Assembly (NCBI GenBank): GCA_002900995.3
Contig: CM035311.1
Span: 3,286,001-3,350,000 of the forward strand
Reading direction: 5' to 3'
Origin: Ganoderma boninense
Taxonomy: Eukaryota > Basidiomycota > Agaricomycetes > Polyporales > Polyporaceae
DNA length: 64,000 bases
Shown here: positions 24,597-36,517 of the stretch, piece by piece
Layout: each line of letters begins with the position of its first letter
Position numbering within the stretch: position 1 is the first letter of the stretch
Notes under the pieces: model-generated
Database searches by the model: none
What the model saw: only the letters and a program-made list of their open reading frames with translations
Told to the model about the DNA's origin: nothing
Program-made: the position numbers and the translations under genes

Positions 24597-25328
24597 CTAG
24601 TGCGGCGCGTGGCCGTCCCCAGCCCGACTCCCGAGACTGAGGTAGGAGGCACTACTGCACGGCGCCTGCGCGGTGCTTCTCTCCGACTGCCGTGCCGCTG
24701 CGTGATGCGCCAGCCGGAGAGAGGCAGCGAGGCTCGCACGCCCGTCGCTTGGTCGCCTGGGGCCGGGCGTGGTTAGCGCGAGCACGGAGGACTCGGGAGT
24801 CGGGGAGGGGGTGGCTCCGCGGACCCCCGGAGCTTGCTGGAATCTTGACGGGGTGGGGCGGCGACGGTGGTGGTCCTGGGGGGTGTAGAGAGGGGGTGAG
24901 TGAGTGAGTCCGTCTTCCGCTGGGCTGCGTGGCTCGTTTTCGTCTGCATCGGCGAGCGCGGAGAGGATGTGATGCAAGACGGTGGGCGGCGGACGCACCC
25001 TGAGCCGTGATGCGCGTCGGCCGGCGGAGCGTGGTGGCAAGCAGCGCGAGCATGAGCATGCCGCCGCGCCCTCAGCCCGAGGTGCTGATGCACGACAACA
25101 GGGCGGGGCGCCCAGACATCCTGGCCAGTGGGCCAGACGCGATCCCGGGGACTTGTATGCACGCCGGGTCGTCCGATCGGCGGCGGCGGCGGGGGGCGCG
25201 GTGCTCGTGGTCCAGGACGAATTTTTTTCTGGGCCGGGCGGGGAAGGTGGATCAGAGAGGGATACAGTACGGGATTTCCACGAGCTTCTCGAACGGACTC
25301 GAAAAAATTTCTTCGGGCCCGGGTCCAT
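24597..25328 (-). CDS. Possible hypothetical protein, Ser/Pro-rich
   Basis: The minus strand is open for 243 codons. The C-terminal half, VLHHILSALADADENEPRSP followed by Ser/Thr/Pro-rich and basic segments, has GC-rich third positions and reads like a genuine protein. The N-terminal half is less convincing and an upstream intron is possible, since a GTGCGT donor-like site lies near 25,000. No domain is recognised. It is convergent with the weak candidate at 23,951-24,462. Confidence 0.33.
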   Translation of the reverse strand: MDPGPKKFFRVRSRSSWKSRTVSLSDPPSPPGPEKNSSWTTSTAPPAAAADRTTRRAYKSPGSRLAHWPGCLGAPPCCRASAPRAEGAAACSCSRCLPPRSAGRRASRLRVRPPPTVLHHILSALADADENEPRSPAEDGLTHSPPLYTPQDHHRRRPTPSRFQQAPGVRGATPSPTPESSVLALTTPGPRRPSDGRASLAASLRLAHHAAARQSERSTAQAPCSSASYLSLGSRAGDGHAPH

Positions 25329-26756
25329 CCCTGCATCAGGTCAGGTCGGGGGCCAACGACAGGGGCAGCGGGCGCACTCCAATAGTATGATAGAGAGAGA
25401 GAGAGTTGGGGCGACGCACCTCGGTGGGCGATGCGTCCGTGCGCGGGCCTGGGGTTAAGCGACCGCGCCCCACCTCCAAGTTGGTCTTGACTCTTCCGGG
25501 CTACGCGCGACGCCACCGCGCGCCGCGGAGTCCCAGCCCGGGGCGGAGCTGAATTCGTGTCGACGCACCGCCAGACATAGTGCGAACCACCCGCAGCGGC
25601 GACGGCGGACTCTGGGCGGTGGGCGAGCCGCTCGACCACGTACCACATACCACGCCAGTGGGGCCCGGGACGAGCTTGGTTAGCCTGCCCCCAGCGTGCC
25701 GTGCCGAGGCGAGACGAAATTGGGGCGGCGACTCGGACGCTCACCTTGCTTATCGATCGTCATCCCGTCCGAGACTCCGCGTCCGCGTCCGCTGCCCAGT
25801 GCCGTGGTTACCTCGCGCTCAGGCTCCGTCGCGTAACTCATACCTCAGAACACACTGTATACGTCAGTGCTGCCGTACGCCGTACGCCGGGCGATGGTTT
25901 GGGTTGGTCTGTTTTTTTGCATTACTTTGCCTGTATGCGCTGGACTCGATTCGGACGACGGAGCCTGGGATGTGAGGTGCCGTATGTCGTATCGTTAAGT
26001 GCTGGAGTCCAGGCAGACGCGGCATTTGATGACACGCACCATATGGCGCCGTATGGCATATTGTCTCGTGTCTCGCCGGTGCACGAACCGGGTAGCGGGG
26101 AGAGGGAGAAGTCGCCGGGCTCTCTCCTGTGCGTATGGAGATACAGACACAGACACAGCCGCAGCGGGCAGAACATAGACCATGGAAAATTTTCGAGTTT
26201 CGTTTGCCAGCATGCTTGAGCGGTAAGTTGCTCGTGGGCCGGGGATGGCACGGCGAGCGTAGGTGTTCGAGGATCCTAGAGGAGTTCTTCCCCCGGAAAA
26301 TAAGATGCGAGGAGGCCGTCGAGCCCGGGGTCGAGCCTGAGCGCGCGGTGGGAAGGGAGGACGAACACGGAGGACGACGGGGAGAAGTTCAAGGTGGGGC
26401 TAGCGGCAGAGCGGGAAGAAAGAGGGTGCGGGAAGCGGTGGAGGGCGTGCTCGCAGGCATAGGGTCCGGGCGCCATCCCCGTCTTCTCGGGGGCTGCGCC
26501 ACCGGCTCCAGCCCCAGCTTCGTGGTCGGGCATTGGTAAACCCTGCGCCCTCGAAGCGCGAAAGCCTGGGCCTGAGCCTGAGGCCATTTCGCGTCCTCCG
26601 CCGACGGGCCGCGGGTGGCGGGAGGCGGGAGGCGGGAGGCGGGCGTCGGGAGAGAGGTGAGGCTGCACGACCACGACGACGGTAAGATTGATTGGATGGC
26701 GGACGGTGTGTGGTTGCTGTAGTTTCGTAGCATGTGAGATGGATGGACGGGTGCCA

Positions 26757-26776
26757 GATGGATGGATGGATGGATG
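26757..26776. repeat. GATG microsatellite
   Basis: Five copies of GATG, followed by a G-rich run. Confidence 0.9.
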
Positions 26777-29700
26777 GGGGGCGGGATTGTCGCTCGGGCA
26801 CCAGGGAGAACAGGGAACAGATGGATGGACGAACTTTCCAAGCCGCAATCCCCGTCAGGACAAGACTGGGGATCCAACGGCCTGTGCAGTGTTGAGATCG
26901 CAATGTCGACCGCCACGGGGACAAGCAGACGATGGGCCGTCGAATCCGAGTCCGGTGGGCATAGAAAACGAGACGAGCACGCAACTGAGTCCCCGCCGCA
27001 GCCCCCCAACGACGCTGAGCCCGCAGGCCCCTTCGACGAGGGGGCCCCCGCACCCGCATGCTACGAGGGGAGCCCCCGCAGGCCGAGGGCGAACGCTAAA
27101 CCACCCCGGACAGCCGGCCGTTCCTCCACGGTCCCTCCTTCGCCTTCCATGTGTAGCGCACGAAGATCACTGTCTCCCCGTGTCCTTCCGTGCCGTCCGC
27201 CCGCCACGATGGTCCGTCCGGGTATCGGCATCTGGGTGTGTGGCTCGATAGCGCGACTGCCAGTGCCGATGCGCACTCTAGCCAATCCCGGCCGCGCTTC
27301 TCGCCATCTCGCCGCATCCAGGACGCATGCTCCTCGTTCGACCGCTGACGCGCCCTCGTCCTGCCTAGCGGGGCTGCGTCCGCCGGTTTCAGCGTGACAT
27401 GGCCCATGCATCCGCGGCGTTCGAGAACGCATAGAGCACCGACGCGAGGGATGCGCTGGGTCGTGCGGTCGAGAGAAGGCTGCCGCTTGTGCGACATGGC
27501 CTGCTATTCTCGGCTGCCAGTGCCTCGAAGTCTCGAGAGATTGTGATCATGCGGTGGATGCGTGTGTCCCGATAGTGCCCTTCGTTTCGGATGGCCATTG
27601 CGGGCCAATATGGAATATCGCCTTGGCGGGTGTGGGAACGAGGTGGCCTCCTTCGGTGGGTAATGAGACAACGGCGGCAGAAGGCACTGAGGAAGGTCCG
27701 AGTCGGTCTAGCCTGCTCATTAATTTATGATAAAGGAGACGGCATTCCCGGCCCAGAAACGAATTAGATTCGCCACTTTGGAGACGTGCATGAGGCCCGA
27801 CACGAAATATTAGTATTTCCGGCAGACTGGGCCTGACGACTGCACACAGAGTCTGCAGATGGCATTGAGACCGCGGAATTCGTCGACGGGCGCCTGCGAG
27901 CCCAGCAACAAGCAACAAAGGCCATGAGCACGATTTAAAAACAATTACGACACGGCAATGAAATGAAAACAGGGCCGAGGACGCACCGCGTTCATGGCGC
28001 TATCCGCGTTATGAGTTTGACGAGGAGATCTACCGCAAGTCCGCCGCGTCCATTCGTCGTCGACATTGTGGTCGAGCTGGAGCAGCGGGGGTACACGACG
28101 GGTCCGTCGTCGGCGCCGTCCGACGCCCAGCAGGAATAACCGCCCTGCCACAAACTTGTCCGGATGTGGGCCCGCAGCACGACCGCTAGCTCACGAACGT
28201 GCACATCTCCGTACACGCTGTCCGGGCGGCAAGGCAATTTATTCACCAGCGTCGTTCATGGCGGCGTCTTGACCTCAGGCTGGACTCTCCCTCCGAGCCC
28301 TGAGGCTTCCAGACAATAAGCCTCGCACCGCCTATCACTCCGCGCTCCCTGCCCCCTGCACATCCAAGCCACGAACAGACTCGAACGCGATACAGATATA
28401 TCCGCACAGAGGCGCAGCCACGGCTCCGAGCCTGAGTCACGGCGGAGGCCGCGGTGCGATGCGCCCGGACGTCTCCAGCCTGTCGCGGTCTACAGCGCGT
28501 CGCAGCCGCACCCCAGGACTCAGACTCGGACTCGGACGGGGACACGGATGCGTGCACAAGTCATGACGCGCGGAGAGGGGTCGGCTGCGCAGAGCGTCCA
28601 TGTCGCCGGCCCCGGCCCCGGCCCTGCGCAACATCCAAAATCCAGAGTTCAAACCACCCCTCCCGAGCGGTGGCGCCGGCTGCGAGCGCGCCGTGCGCCC
28701 ACTGTGCGCCGCGCCGGCTGCCCGTGACGTGAAGACGTGGGGTCGTGAGTATTTGTGAGTAGCGGACCACGGTGCCGTGTGCGAGTCGGCTTGGCGGGTG
28801 GGGCCCACACAATGACAACGACAGCGACAATTCTCGATCCCGCGTCCCAGCCTGCGCAAGCGGTCACGGTCACCAGTCACCAGTACAGCGTTGGTGGTGG
28901 CGATGGGGGATGGGGGAGGGGGGATCTAGCGAGGAGCTCGCGCGTACGCACTAGGCCGGGTATGTCAGGACGAGCCCGAGCCCGGGGGAGAGGGAAGGGG
29001 GGAATGGGGCAGCGTGAGCCGGAGGAGCAAGCAATGGACGCACGCACGTCAATTGTCGTGATGATGCTGATTGGAACGCAATCACGCACCTATCAGCCGC
29101 GGCGCGGGCGAACTTGCACGTCCACGCCCGCGTCCAGTGTCCGAGCCGTCGACGTCGACGTTCTTCCCTGCCCCCGCATTCAATAAACGATACAGTGCCC
29201 GAGCCTGCAGAACAAAGTAGCGTCTCGCCAGATGCGGGCAGATTCGACCCCCGGGCGTGGGCTCGGGCTCGGGCTCGGAGCATGCGAGCCAGACTCGGAT
29301 TCGAGCGTGACAGGGCGAACGAACGAATGCGGTAGCGCGATTGTCCATGATCCTGGTCCATCGACGTCGTCCTCGTCAGTGCCACCGTGACCGCTGACCG
29401 CTGACCACCCTGAGTCCGAGCCTCTGGCACCCGCTTCCCAAGGTCGCCAGCTCCCCGGACGGCGGCGTGCAACAGCAACAGCAACGTCGAACACTGACCA
29501 TTGACTGAGTCTTCGCCTTCCTGGGTGGTCTGATAAGCGGCCCCGGGTGTGGCCTCAGGTATAGCAGGCGGCCTGCCCCACCCGCGTATCAAACTAGTTG
29601 AGTTACCAGTCGAGCAACAGCAACAGCAACAGCGACAAGGTTAACAGCCTGAGTGCGAGAAGGCCGAGGAGCACCAGGATCCAGGATCCTGCCAGTGCGC

Positions 29701-29935
29701 TCGCTGCGCAGAGTTCGAAGACGTCGACCACAATGGCGACTGCCCACTGACCACCGACAATGGCATTCGAGTTGCTTACCCCCCGAAAGGAAGGCAGCCC
29801 GGGTGTGCGTAGGCAGGGACATACTGCATTCAGACGCCAACCACCTACGGGTACGGGGCCCAACGCATACATCCACCCCCGCGGTGACCCGCGAGAGTCG
29901 GCGAGCGACGGGCAATGGCGATGGCGTTCGCGCAG

Positions 29936-32650
29936 GACATCGACATCGACATCGACATCGACATCGACGTTGCTCAATCGCGTTCGCGCGGGCGGTCCGA
30001 CGCACGCGCAGCAGCAAGCGATGCAGCCTCCCCTCCCTCCGGCGCGGGGGCTACGCGACTGCCCGAAGCGGCGAGTGGGTGAGGAGGGGGGAGGGCACCT
30101 CGGACGATCGGAGGAAGTTCAAGCCTGGCATGTCCATGTCCACGTCCACGTCCACGTCCACTTCCATCAGCGTGCGGCGGGGCGACGTGATGTGCGGCGC
30201 AGAAGCCGGAGGACACAAGACACAAGACACAAGACACAAAGTGCTGGGTGGGCGATGGGCGTTGAACAGTTCGTTCTCGAGGGAGGACCTCGGAGAAGAA
30301 GAAGGAAGAAGGAAGAAGCTGACGGGGGCGATGGATGAGCAGGCGGACGGTGCAACAGTGCAACAGCGCAACAGATGGACATGGACTGCGACGCGCGAAC
30401 GAGGTCGTGGGAAGCACCGATCCCGGGGCACGGGGCACGGGGCAGCGTCGTGTCGCCGGAGGGGACCGGAGGAGGAGGAGGAGAAGGGGAGAAGAACGAT
30501 GGTGATTGGAGTTGGAGACGTGGATGTGGATGTGGATGTGGATGTGGATGGAAGCGGGAGGGGAAGAGGGGAATGGATGCGCCTGACCGCGCGGAGCGCA
30601 ACGAACAGATGCGATGAGGCGCGGCGGACAATGTCGATGTTGAAGCCCGCCGTATCCGGCCGGCGGTGTTTGGCATGCTCCTTCGCCCGCCGCATCACGG
30701 ACGAATGGGCGAAGGGGGACGGGGGGGAAAGGGGGGGGGGGAAGAGGGCGCGGCAGGGACGGCGATGACAACAGCGCAACGCGACGCCACGCCACGCCAT
30801 GTACGCATAAGCATCCTCATCCGCGCGATGATCCCGTCCGCGAAGCCCGCGCCCCCTCCCCCCCTTCTTCGTCTTCTCGCGATCGAACGCAGCGTCGCGC
30901 AGAAAACAAAAACAAAGACTGAAAACAGTGCGCACATGGTGCTCGAGCGCGTGACGACCCAGACCCGCCCTCGGACTCGGACTCGCGCCCGCCTCGAAAA
31001 CAAACATAGACATAGACGCAGACACAGACGTAGGGCACGGTGCGTGGTGCGTGGTGCGTGGTGCGTGGTGCACGGTGCGCGAAGAATGGAGGAAGGCCGA
31101 GGAGGAAAACGAGGAGGAAGGGGCCGCATCTGTCCGGCGTGCGCCTCTCGGACAGGCGCACGACAGCGACAGCGAACCCGTAACCCGCTGCGTAAACGTT
31201 CGCCCCCTGCCCCCTGCCCCGCGCGCACGCTCCCAGGTCCCACCGCCGATGCCGCCGCGCACGCGCAGGATCATCGACGGCAGCCCGCAAATGGCTCGCG
31301 GACCCTGACGACGCGCCGTGGCGTGGCGTACGCACGCGCATGGCACATGCGAACGCGCACCGCCGTTCCGTTTCAGCTTCAGCTGCATTGCCAATGCCAA
31401 CATTGTGCGTGATAGGATTGCAAGGCCGCGCCGGGGGTCGCCGTGCCACACACCACACACCACACACCACACACCACAAAGAAGCTCGAGAGGCGCAGGG
31501 CGCGTCACCTTGCGTGACGCCATCTGCGCGTTCGTAGCTCCGGATGGATGGGATGGGGGACGGGGGCTGTTGGACGGGCAATATTAGAAGTCGCTGATGC
31601 ATGGTGATGAGATGAGATGAGACGAGACGATGCTGATGATTCATGGACGTTGAACGTTGAACCCCGGACGAGCACTGCGCACTGAGTACTTTGTTTCGAA
31701 CGAGGCATGTCCCCGTCTCAAGCTGAGTAGGACTGGATTGGAACGGGACTGGGAATGGGAATGGGACCGGATCCGCCGGGGCGCGCCAGGCCCTTGCCCA
31801 TTCCTGACCCGTCCTGTCCTTTCCTTTTCCTGCCCTTCATTCATTCATGCCTGCGGCAGCAATCCCGCGCGCACGCACGCGGAGCTCTCGCTCTCGTAAC
31901 GCCTTCCGTAAAGATGAGGATGGAGATTTGTTTATTCGAACTTCGGCTGTTGCTCCGCGCGCCCGCGCGCGCCCAATACTATCACAATCGCGCCGCGGAT
32001 GGCCCTCGTTTCGTTTTGGTGCCCGGTGTGGGCTCCCTGTGATGATGATGATGATGATGGGCGAACAAACACCGCATGATGGTGGCCCGCGGAAGAACGT
32101 AGAGAGAAGGGGGAGGGGGGCAGAGAGGGGGGGCAAACGGTGACCATCAGGCATCAGCGAACCGAGAAGGAAAGAAAGAAAAACAAGAGACAGAACGCAA
32201 ACAGAAAACAGAACACAGAACACAGAACACAGAGAAGCATGACCACGCGTGGCCCGCAGGCTCGTCTGAGCTGAAACCCGTCAGAGCGGCGGATGGGGCG
32301 GGGCGGGGCGTGCCTTATCCAGAGGTGAGGGGGGCAGAAGAGAAGAGGCTTAGCCAAGCTTGAAGCTAAGGCGAAGGCGAGCGCGGGATGATAGACTGGC
32401 TGACACGGGTTCTACCCCGCCCGCAAGCTGGATTTGGGAGGCTGCGTCCTCGGTGCCTCTGTCTGCAGGACTAGTCTGGGGTGCGCGCCCGGGAAGGTTC
32501 ACATCAAAAAAAACTTAATGACGAATGACGACGGGTTCGCCACATCGCCGGGTGCGCCGAGTGGCAGAAAGAAAGAAAAAACGCCAACCACCACACCGTG
32601 CTGCGGGGCGCGTCTTGTGGTCTCTCTGTCTCTGTCTCTGTCTCTGTCTT
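29936..32650. repeat. Cluster of eight short tandem repeats
   Basis: Eight separate tracts lie within 2.7 kb: GACATC x6 (29,936-29,974), CATGTC/CACGTC x6 (30,129-30,166), ACACAAG x4 (30,212-30,240), GTGGAT x5 (30,520-30,550), GGTGCGT x5 (31,039-31,079), CCACACA x5 (31,446-31,480), GAT x6 (32,041-32,059) and TCTCTG x5 (32,621-32,650). Most units are 6 or 7 bp. Confidence 0.9.
30714..30741 (+). other. G-run tract, possible G-quadruplex
   Basis: Runs of 5, 7 and 11 G residues are separated by AC and AAA. By the usual G-run rule this could form a quadruplex on the plus strand; no function is implied. Confidence 0.5.
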
Positions 32651-34572
32651 TGCACGAAAGAGGATAGAATACAATCGAATCGACGGGCTCTCACCGAATG
32701 GCCGGCCGGCTGTGCATTGTGCATACATGCATACATGCACATACTTATTGCATAGCAGCCGAGAAGAGGGACGAAAAAATTGGTCCGGACCCGGACCCGG
32801 AGACGGGCGAGCGGGCGGGCGTAACGGCCTGCCCAGTGTCGACGACAGCGGCCCAAGATTCCAAGGTCGGGTCGCGTCACGACTCGTGAACCTTGTACAG
32901 GGTGAATCTGATGGCGGTGCAGCGTGAGTGCTGCATGATCCATCGACGGCGCGCAATAGGGGACGGACGTGGGAAGGATGTCATTGTGGCCCTGGCAGGC
33001 AGCTGCATGCCGAGCGCGGCACGAGTCACGACGGGCGACGCGGGGGCGCGTTTGGTCACATTCGCACTTTCATTTGCTTCCGCACGCGCGGGCGCGCGGG
33101 GTGGAAGGGGGATCCGGAGGGGCAGGAAGTGGCTGCGCCTGTGCGCCTGTGCTGTGGTCCGGCGGGCGGCAGTCAGCGGATGGGGAGGCCGGGGGAGGAA
33201 GAAGTTCAATAGACCCATCGATCAAGGGATTGGATGGATCATGGACGGGAACACACTCACAGGTTTGGGGTTGAGATGCGTCGCACAGGACGGGAGCCAT
33301 TCAGGCTCGCTGATTAGGATCACAGCTTGGGTGGTCGTCCTGTGCTCGCGGACGCGCGCGAACGGACGACGGGCGGATAGAGTTCGATGGGGGTGCACCG
33401 TCTGCGCGGATTGAGGCAATAGACTCGCCGGAGCTGGGATGGTGTGTGTGGGGGGATGCTGGGGAATGCCGGTTACGTAGGACGAGGAGAACGCGCTGCC
33501 AGTGCCAGTCTGAGTGGAGAACGGAAGGAAGGTTCGGGGCGGGCAGCAACGGGGCAGCGCGCGCGGCGTGGTCCGGGGCGAGATGGCGAGATGGCGAGGA
33601 TGCTATTTCTGTCAGGGAACACGGATTGGGTGTGAGATTCCGTGGCGACGTGTGGAATCTCGCGGATGATTGGGAGGGAGACAGAGCGGCGGGACGCAGC
33701 TTCCTGTCGTGGCTGGTGCATCAATGGGAGTGCCGGGATGTGCCAAACGGAGATGGGCCTGGCAGGGCTGAGACGGCTGCGGGCGGACACAACGGGGTAT
33801 GATGCCGGGGGAGAGGTGATATTCAGGGCGGACGGTCGGATCGCAGGACGAGCACTGCAGCGGGCGCAGATGCGGACTCGGCAGAGGCTGAGGCTGGCAG
33901 CCAGAGGCGGACGGTGGCCGTCATCTGAGATTGGGCCTCCCGCTGGGCACGCTGGGCTGGGAGATCAGCGCACTGGCTGCATTGCATGGTGAATATCAGG
34001 TACGCAAAATCCATTTCTGCCGGTCACACCTTATCAATCCGACCCTGAGCAGACCGTGCGCGTAGTGCTTCTCCCCACCGTGGAAAAATGATGAGCTGAC
34101 GGCTGATGCCACTCGGCCGAGGATGCGCCGGAACCATATGGGGCTGATCTCGCCATGGCCCCCTCGCCCACCACGACGGGCCCCGTGGAATGGAAGGCAG
34201 CGACGGAGATGAGGCTGGGAGGAGGAGGACGCGTCGTCGCCGTGCACGTCGCTGCCCCAGACGGCGGGGGCGAGGGCGGGCGGGGCGAGAGGGATCGGCA
34301 GCGCGCGGAGTGATGAGAATTGAGGCGGCGCCCGAAAGGAGAGGGGATATGATGGGGGTGATGGGAGTGCCATTTGGGGGTGGTGCGCACTTGACCGCCG
34401 TGGAATTGTTGTGGGATTGATGGGAGGAGGTACATATGCGTGTGCTGGTGTCGAGATTGAGTGCGCGCCCCTTGTCTTCCTCTTCTGCCTTCCCTGATCC
34501 CGACTCATCACCTTCCCATCGTCTTCCCGCACAGCTCCCCAAGGACAGCCTTCCTCCGTCTCCAACTCTGAC

Positions 34573-36517
34573 ATGGACAGGCCGTGCGTTTCTCCTCCTC
34601 CCATCCGCTATATAATCGCCTCTCACCATCATCATATCAACAACAGTCGTTCCCCTCCCGCTCTCCCCCCGACCCGCGACACAACCCCGCCCAGATCCCC
34701 CTCGCCGCCCGTCTTCCACCCCCAACACCACCTCCCACAGAACAACACTCACCAAAACCCCCCATCGCACCCGCACTCCCACCCCCGCTCCGAACACGCC
34801 TACTCCGAGACCCACTCCCGTCCAGACAGCCGTCTCTCCGACTCGCGCCATCACCCGTCCCCGGTCCCGCCGCCACAGCGACTTTCCACATCCGCATCGT
34901 CCGTGACGGACGAGGTCACGCCGCCCGCATCTCCCCCGCACAAACGATTCAAGTCGGAGAATTCGCTGCCACCTCCAGTTCCCTGTCACGTCGATCAGCG
35001 CTGGGTACGTCCGAGTCCGTCATTGATCGTATTACGCTCCTTAACCTGCCATCTCCGATCACTTGCCCTGCCCATTCTCGTTTGTGTTCTTTGTTTGCAG
35101 CACTACTCCCACGGACCCTATCCACCCCCGTTCTATCCATATCCGTATCATCATCAAAACATGCCCCATCGTGTAGAAGACATGTCGGTCGACCGGTCAA
35201 TAAGGTTCGCACCGCCCCCATTTTCGTATAAGAACGCCCGTCACCCATCCATAACTTGTCCCTCCCACAGTCATCGGTCTGACGGCCCAGCCCAATATCA
35301 GTTCATGCCACACTCGCATCCAACCCCCCCTCCCATCGCCACCCTCCATCACTCCCCTGCGCTCTCCGCTTCCTCCCTCGAGAGCACCTCCATCTCTCCC
35401 TCGCCTCCGGTCGGTACCCTCTTCCTTCTCTCCCTCCATGGCACCCCGTTCCCACCCACTGACGCCCCATCCATCCCATAGATCACCCAGCCGTCGACGC
35501 CCTATTACCAGCACCCAGCCCAAGGCCCGCCCATGAGCCAGGCCCCGCCATACCCATACCAGCCCAACGGCGCGATGCCCCGCTACCCCGACGACTCCCA
35601 ACCCGGCTTCCCGCCCCACCCCAGCTCCCGTCAGATCCGCCCCACCATGGTCGCCGCCCAGCCATACCCGGGCCAGGCCAACTACATCATCCACACGGAC
35701 GACGCGTCGACGAAGCTCTCCGACCGCGTCCGCCGAAAATGCTACAACTGCCGCACGACCGACACCTCGACCTGGCGGCGGTCGAGCCTCACCCCCGGCA
35801 AAGTGGTGCGTGCCTCCTCTCCACTCTCTCCTCTCCTGCCCCCCAACCTCCGTGCCCCGCCGTCCACGGTGCCCCGCTGACCCCCGCTGCGCCCCGCAGC
35901 TCTGCAACAAGTGCGGCCTCTTCGAGCGCACACACTCGCGCCCGCGCCCAGAGCAGTTCCCACACAAACGGGGGCCCGTCGTGAACGTCAACCAGTTCAA
36001 GCAGCACCGCAACACGCCCCCGCCCCCCTCGCACGCCGCCCAGGCCGCCGCCGCCGCCGCCCTCGCCCAGCAGCAGCAGCCCGCACCGTCGTCGAGGCGG
36101 CTGCCGTCGATGGCCGCGGACATGTTGCCCCTGCCCCCGCACCACTACTCGCACCCGTCCCTGTCGCCGCTGATGGCCGCGCGCTCGTCCTCGTCCTCGT
36201 CCGCGTCCGACCCGCAGCAGCAGTACCGGGCGAGCGGCGGCGTGACCGAGATTGGCGCGCTGCTGAATGGGGGTGCGGCAGACGCCCAAGCACAAGCGCA
36301 AGCCCAGGCCGGCGTGGGGACGCGGACGGGGACGGGGTCGCCCCAGCAGGTGCCGCACGGGCTGAAGCGGTCGGGCTCGCCGCTCGAGCAGGCGCACGCG
36401 CCGCCCCACCCGCACCCGCCGGAGGGCGTGGCGGGGTCCCCGGCGGTGTCGGCGGGCTCGATACCGAACAGCCCGCGGAACGAGCGGAGGGAGGCGACGT
36501 ACCGCGCGAGCAACTAG
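34573..36517 (+). CDS. GATA-type zinc-finger transcription factor
   Basis: Five exons (34,573-35,004, 35,101-35,204, 35,271-35,409, 35,482-35,805, 35,900-36,517) give 538 residues. The junction after 35,409 is the least certain: it needs a GTCGGT donor to keep frame. The single GATA finger is Cys312-x2-Cys315-x19-Cys335-x2-Cys338 with TDTSTWRRSSL in the loop and LCNKCGLFERTH, then a basic tail PRPEQFPHKRG. It should bind GATA-containing promoters in the nucleus. The rest is His/Pro/Ser/Gln-rich disordered sequence, with a possible nuclear localisation signal PPHKRFK near residue 122 and an Ala and Gln run after the finger. The last intron splits the finger between Val333 and Leu334. AreA-like factors have a 17-residue loop and WC-2-like ones 18, so this belongs to a different subgroup; I do not assign a gene name. 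Confidence 0.85.

Larger units (their letters stand above)
25329..34572. other. Long low-complexity, microsatellite-rich intergenic tract
   Basis: This 9-kb stretch holds no gene I can support. It has many open frames, including one of 490 codons on the minus strand (30,051-31,523), but they are built from hexamer and heptamer repeats and GC-rich text. Their residues are dipeptide runs such as VDVDVD and STSTST. A Pro/Ser-rich open frame at 26,276-26,848 (minus) and another at 33,642-33,992 (plus) lack splice context and motifs. The last 500 bp probably include the promoter and 5' UTR of the GATA gene. Confidence 0.5.

Noticed and set aside
30051..31523. 490-codon open reading frame on the minus strand
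   Set aside because: It runs through several 6-bp and 7-bp tandem repeats and contains dipeptide runs (ST, VD) and Cys/Arg-rich filler. No domain, no splice context, and other frames are equally open.
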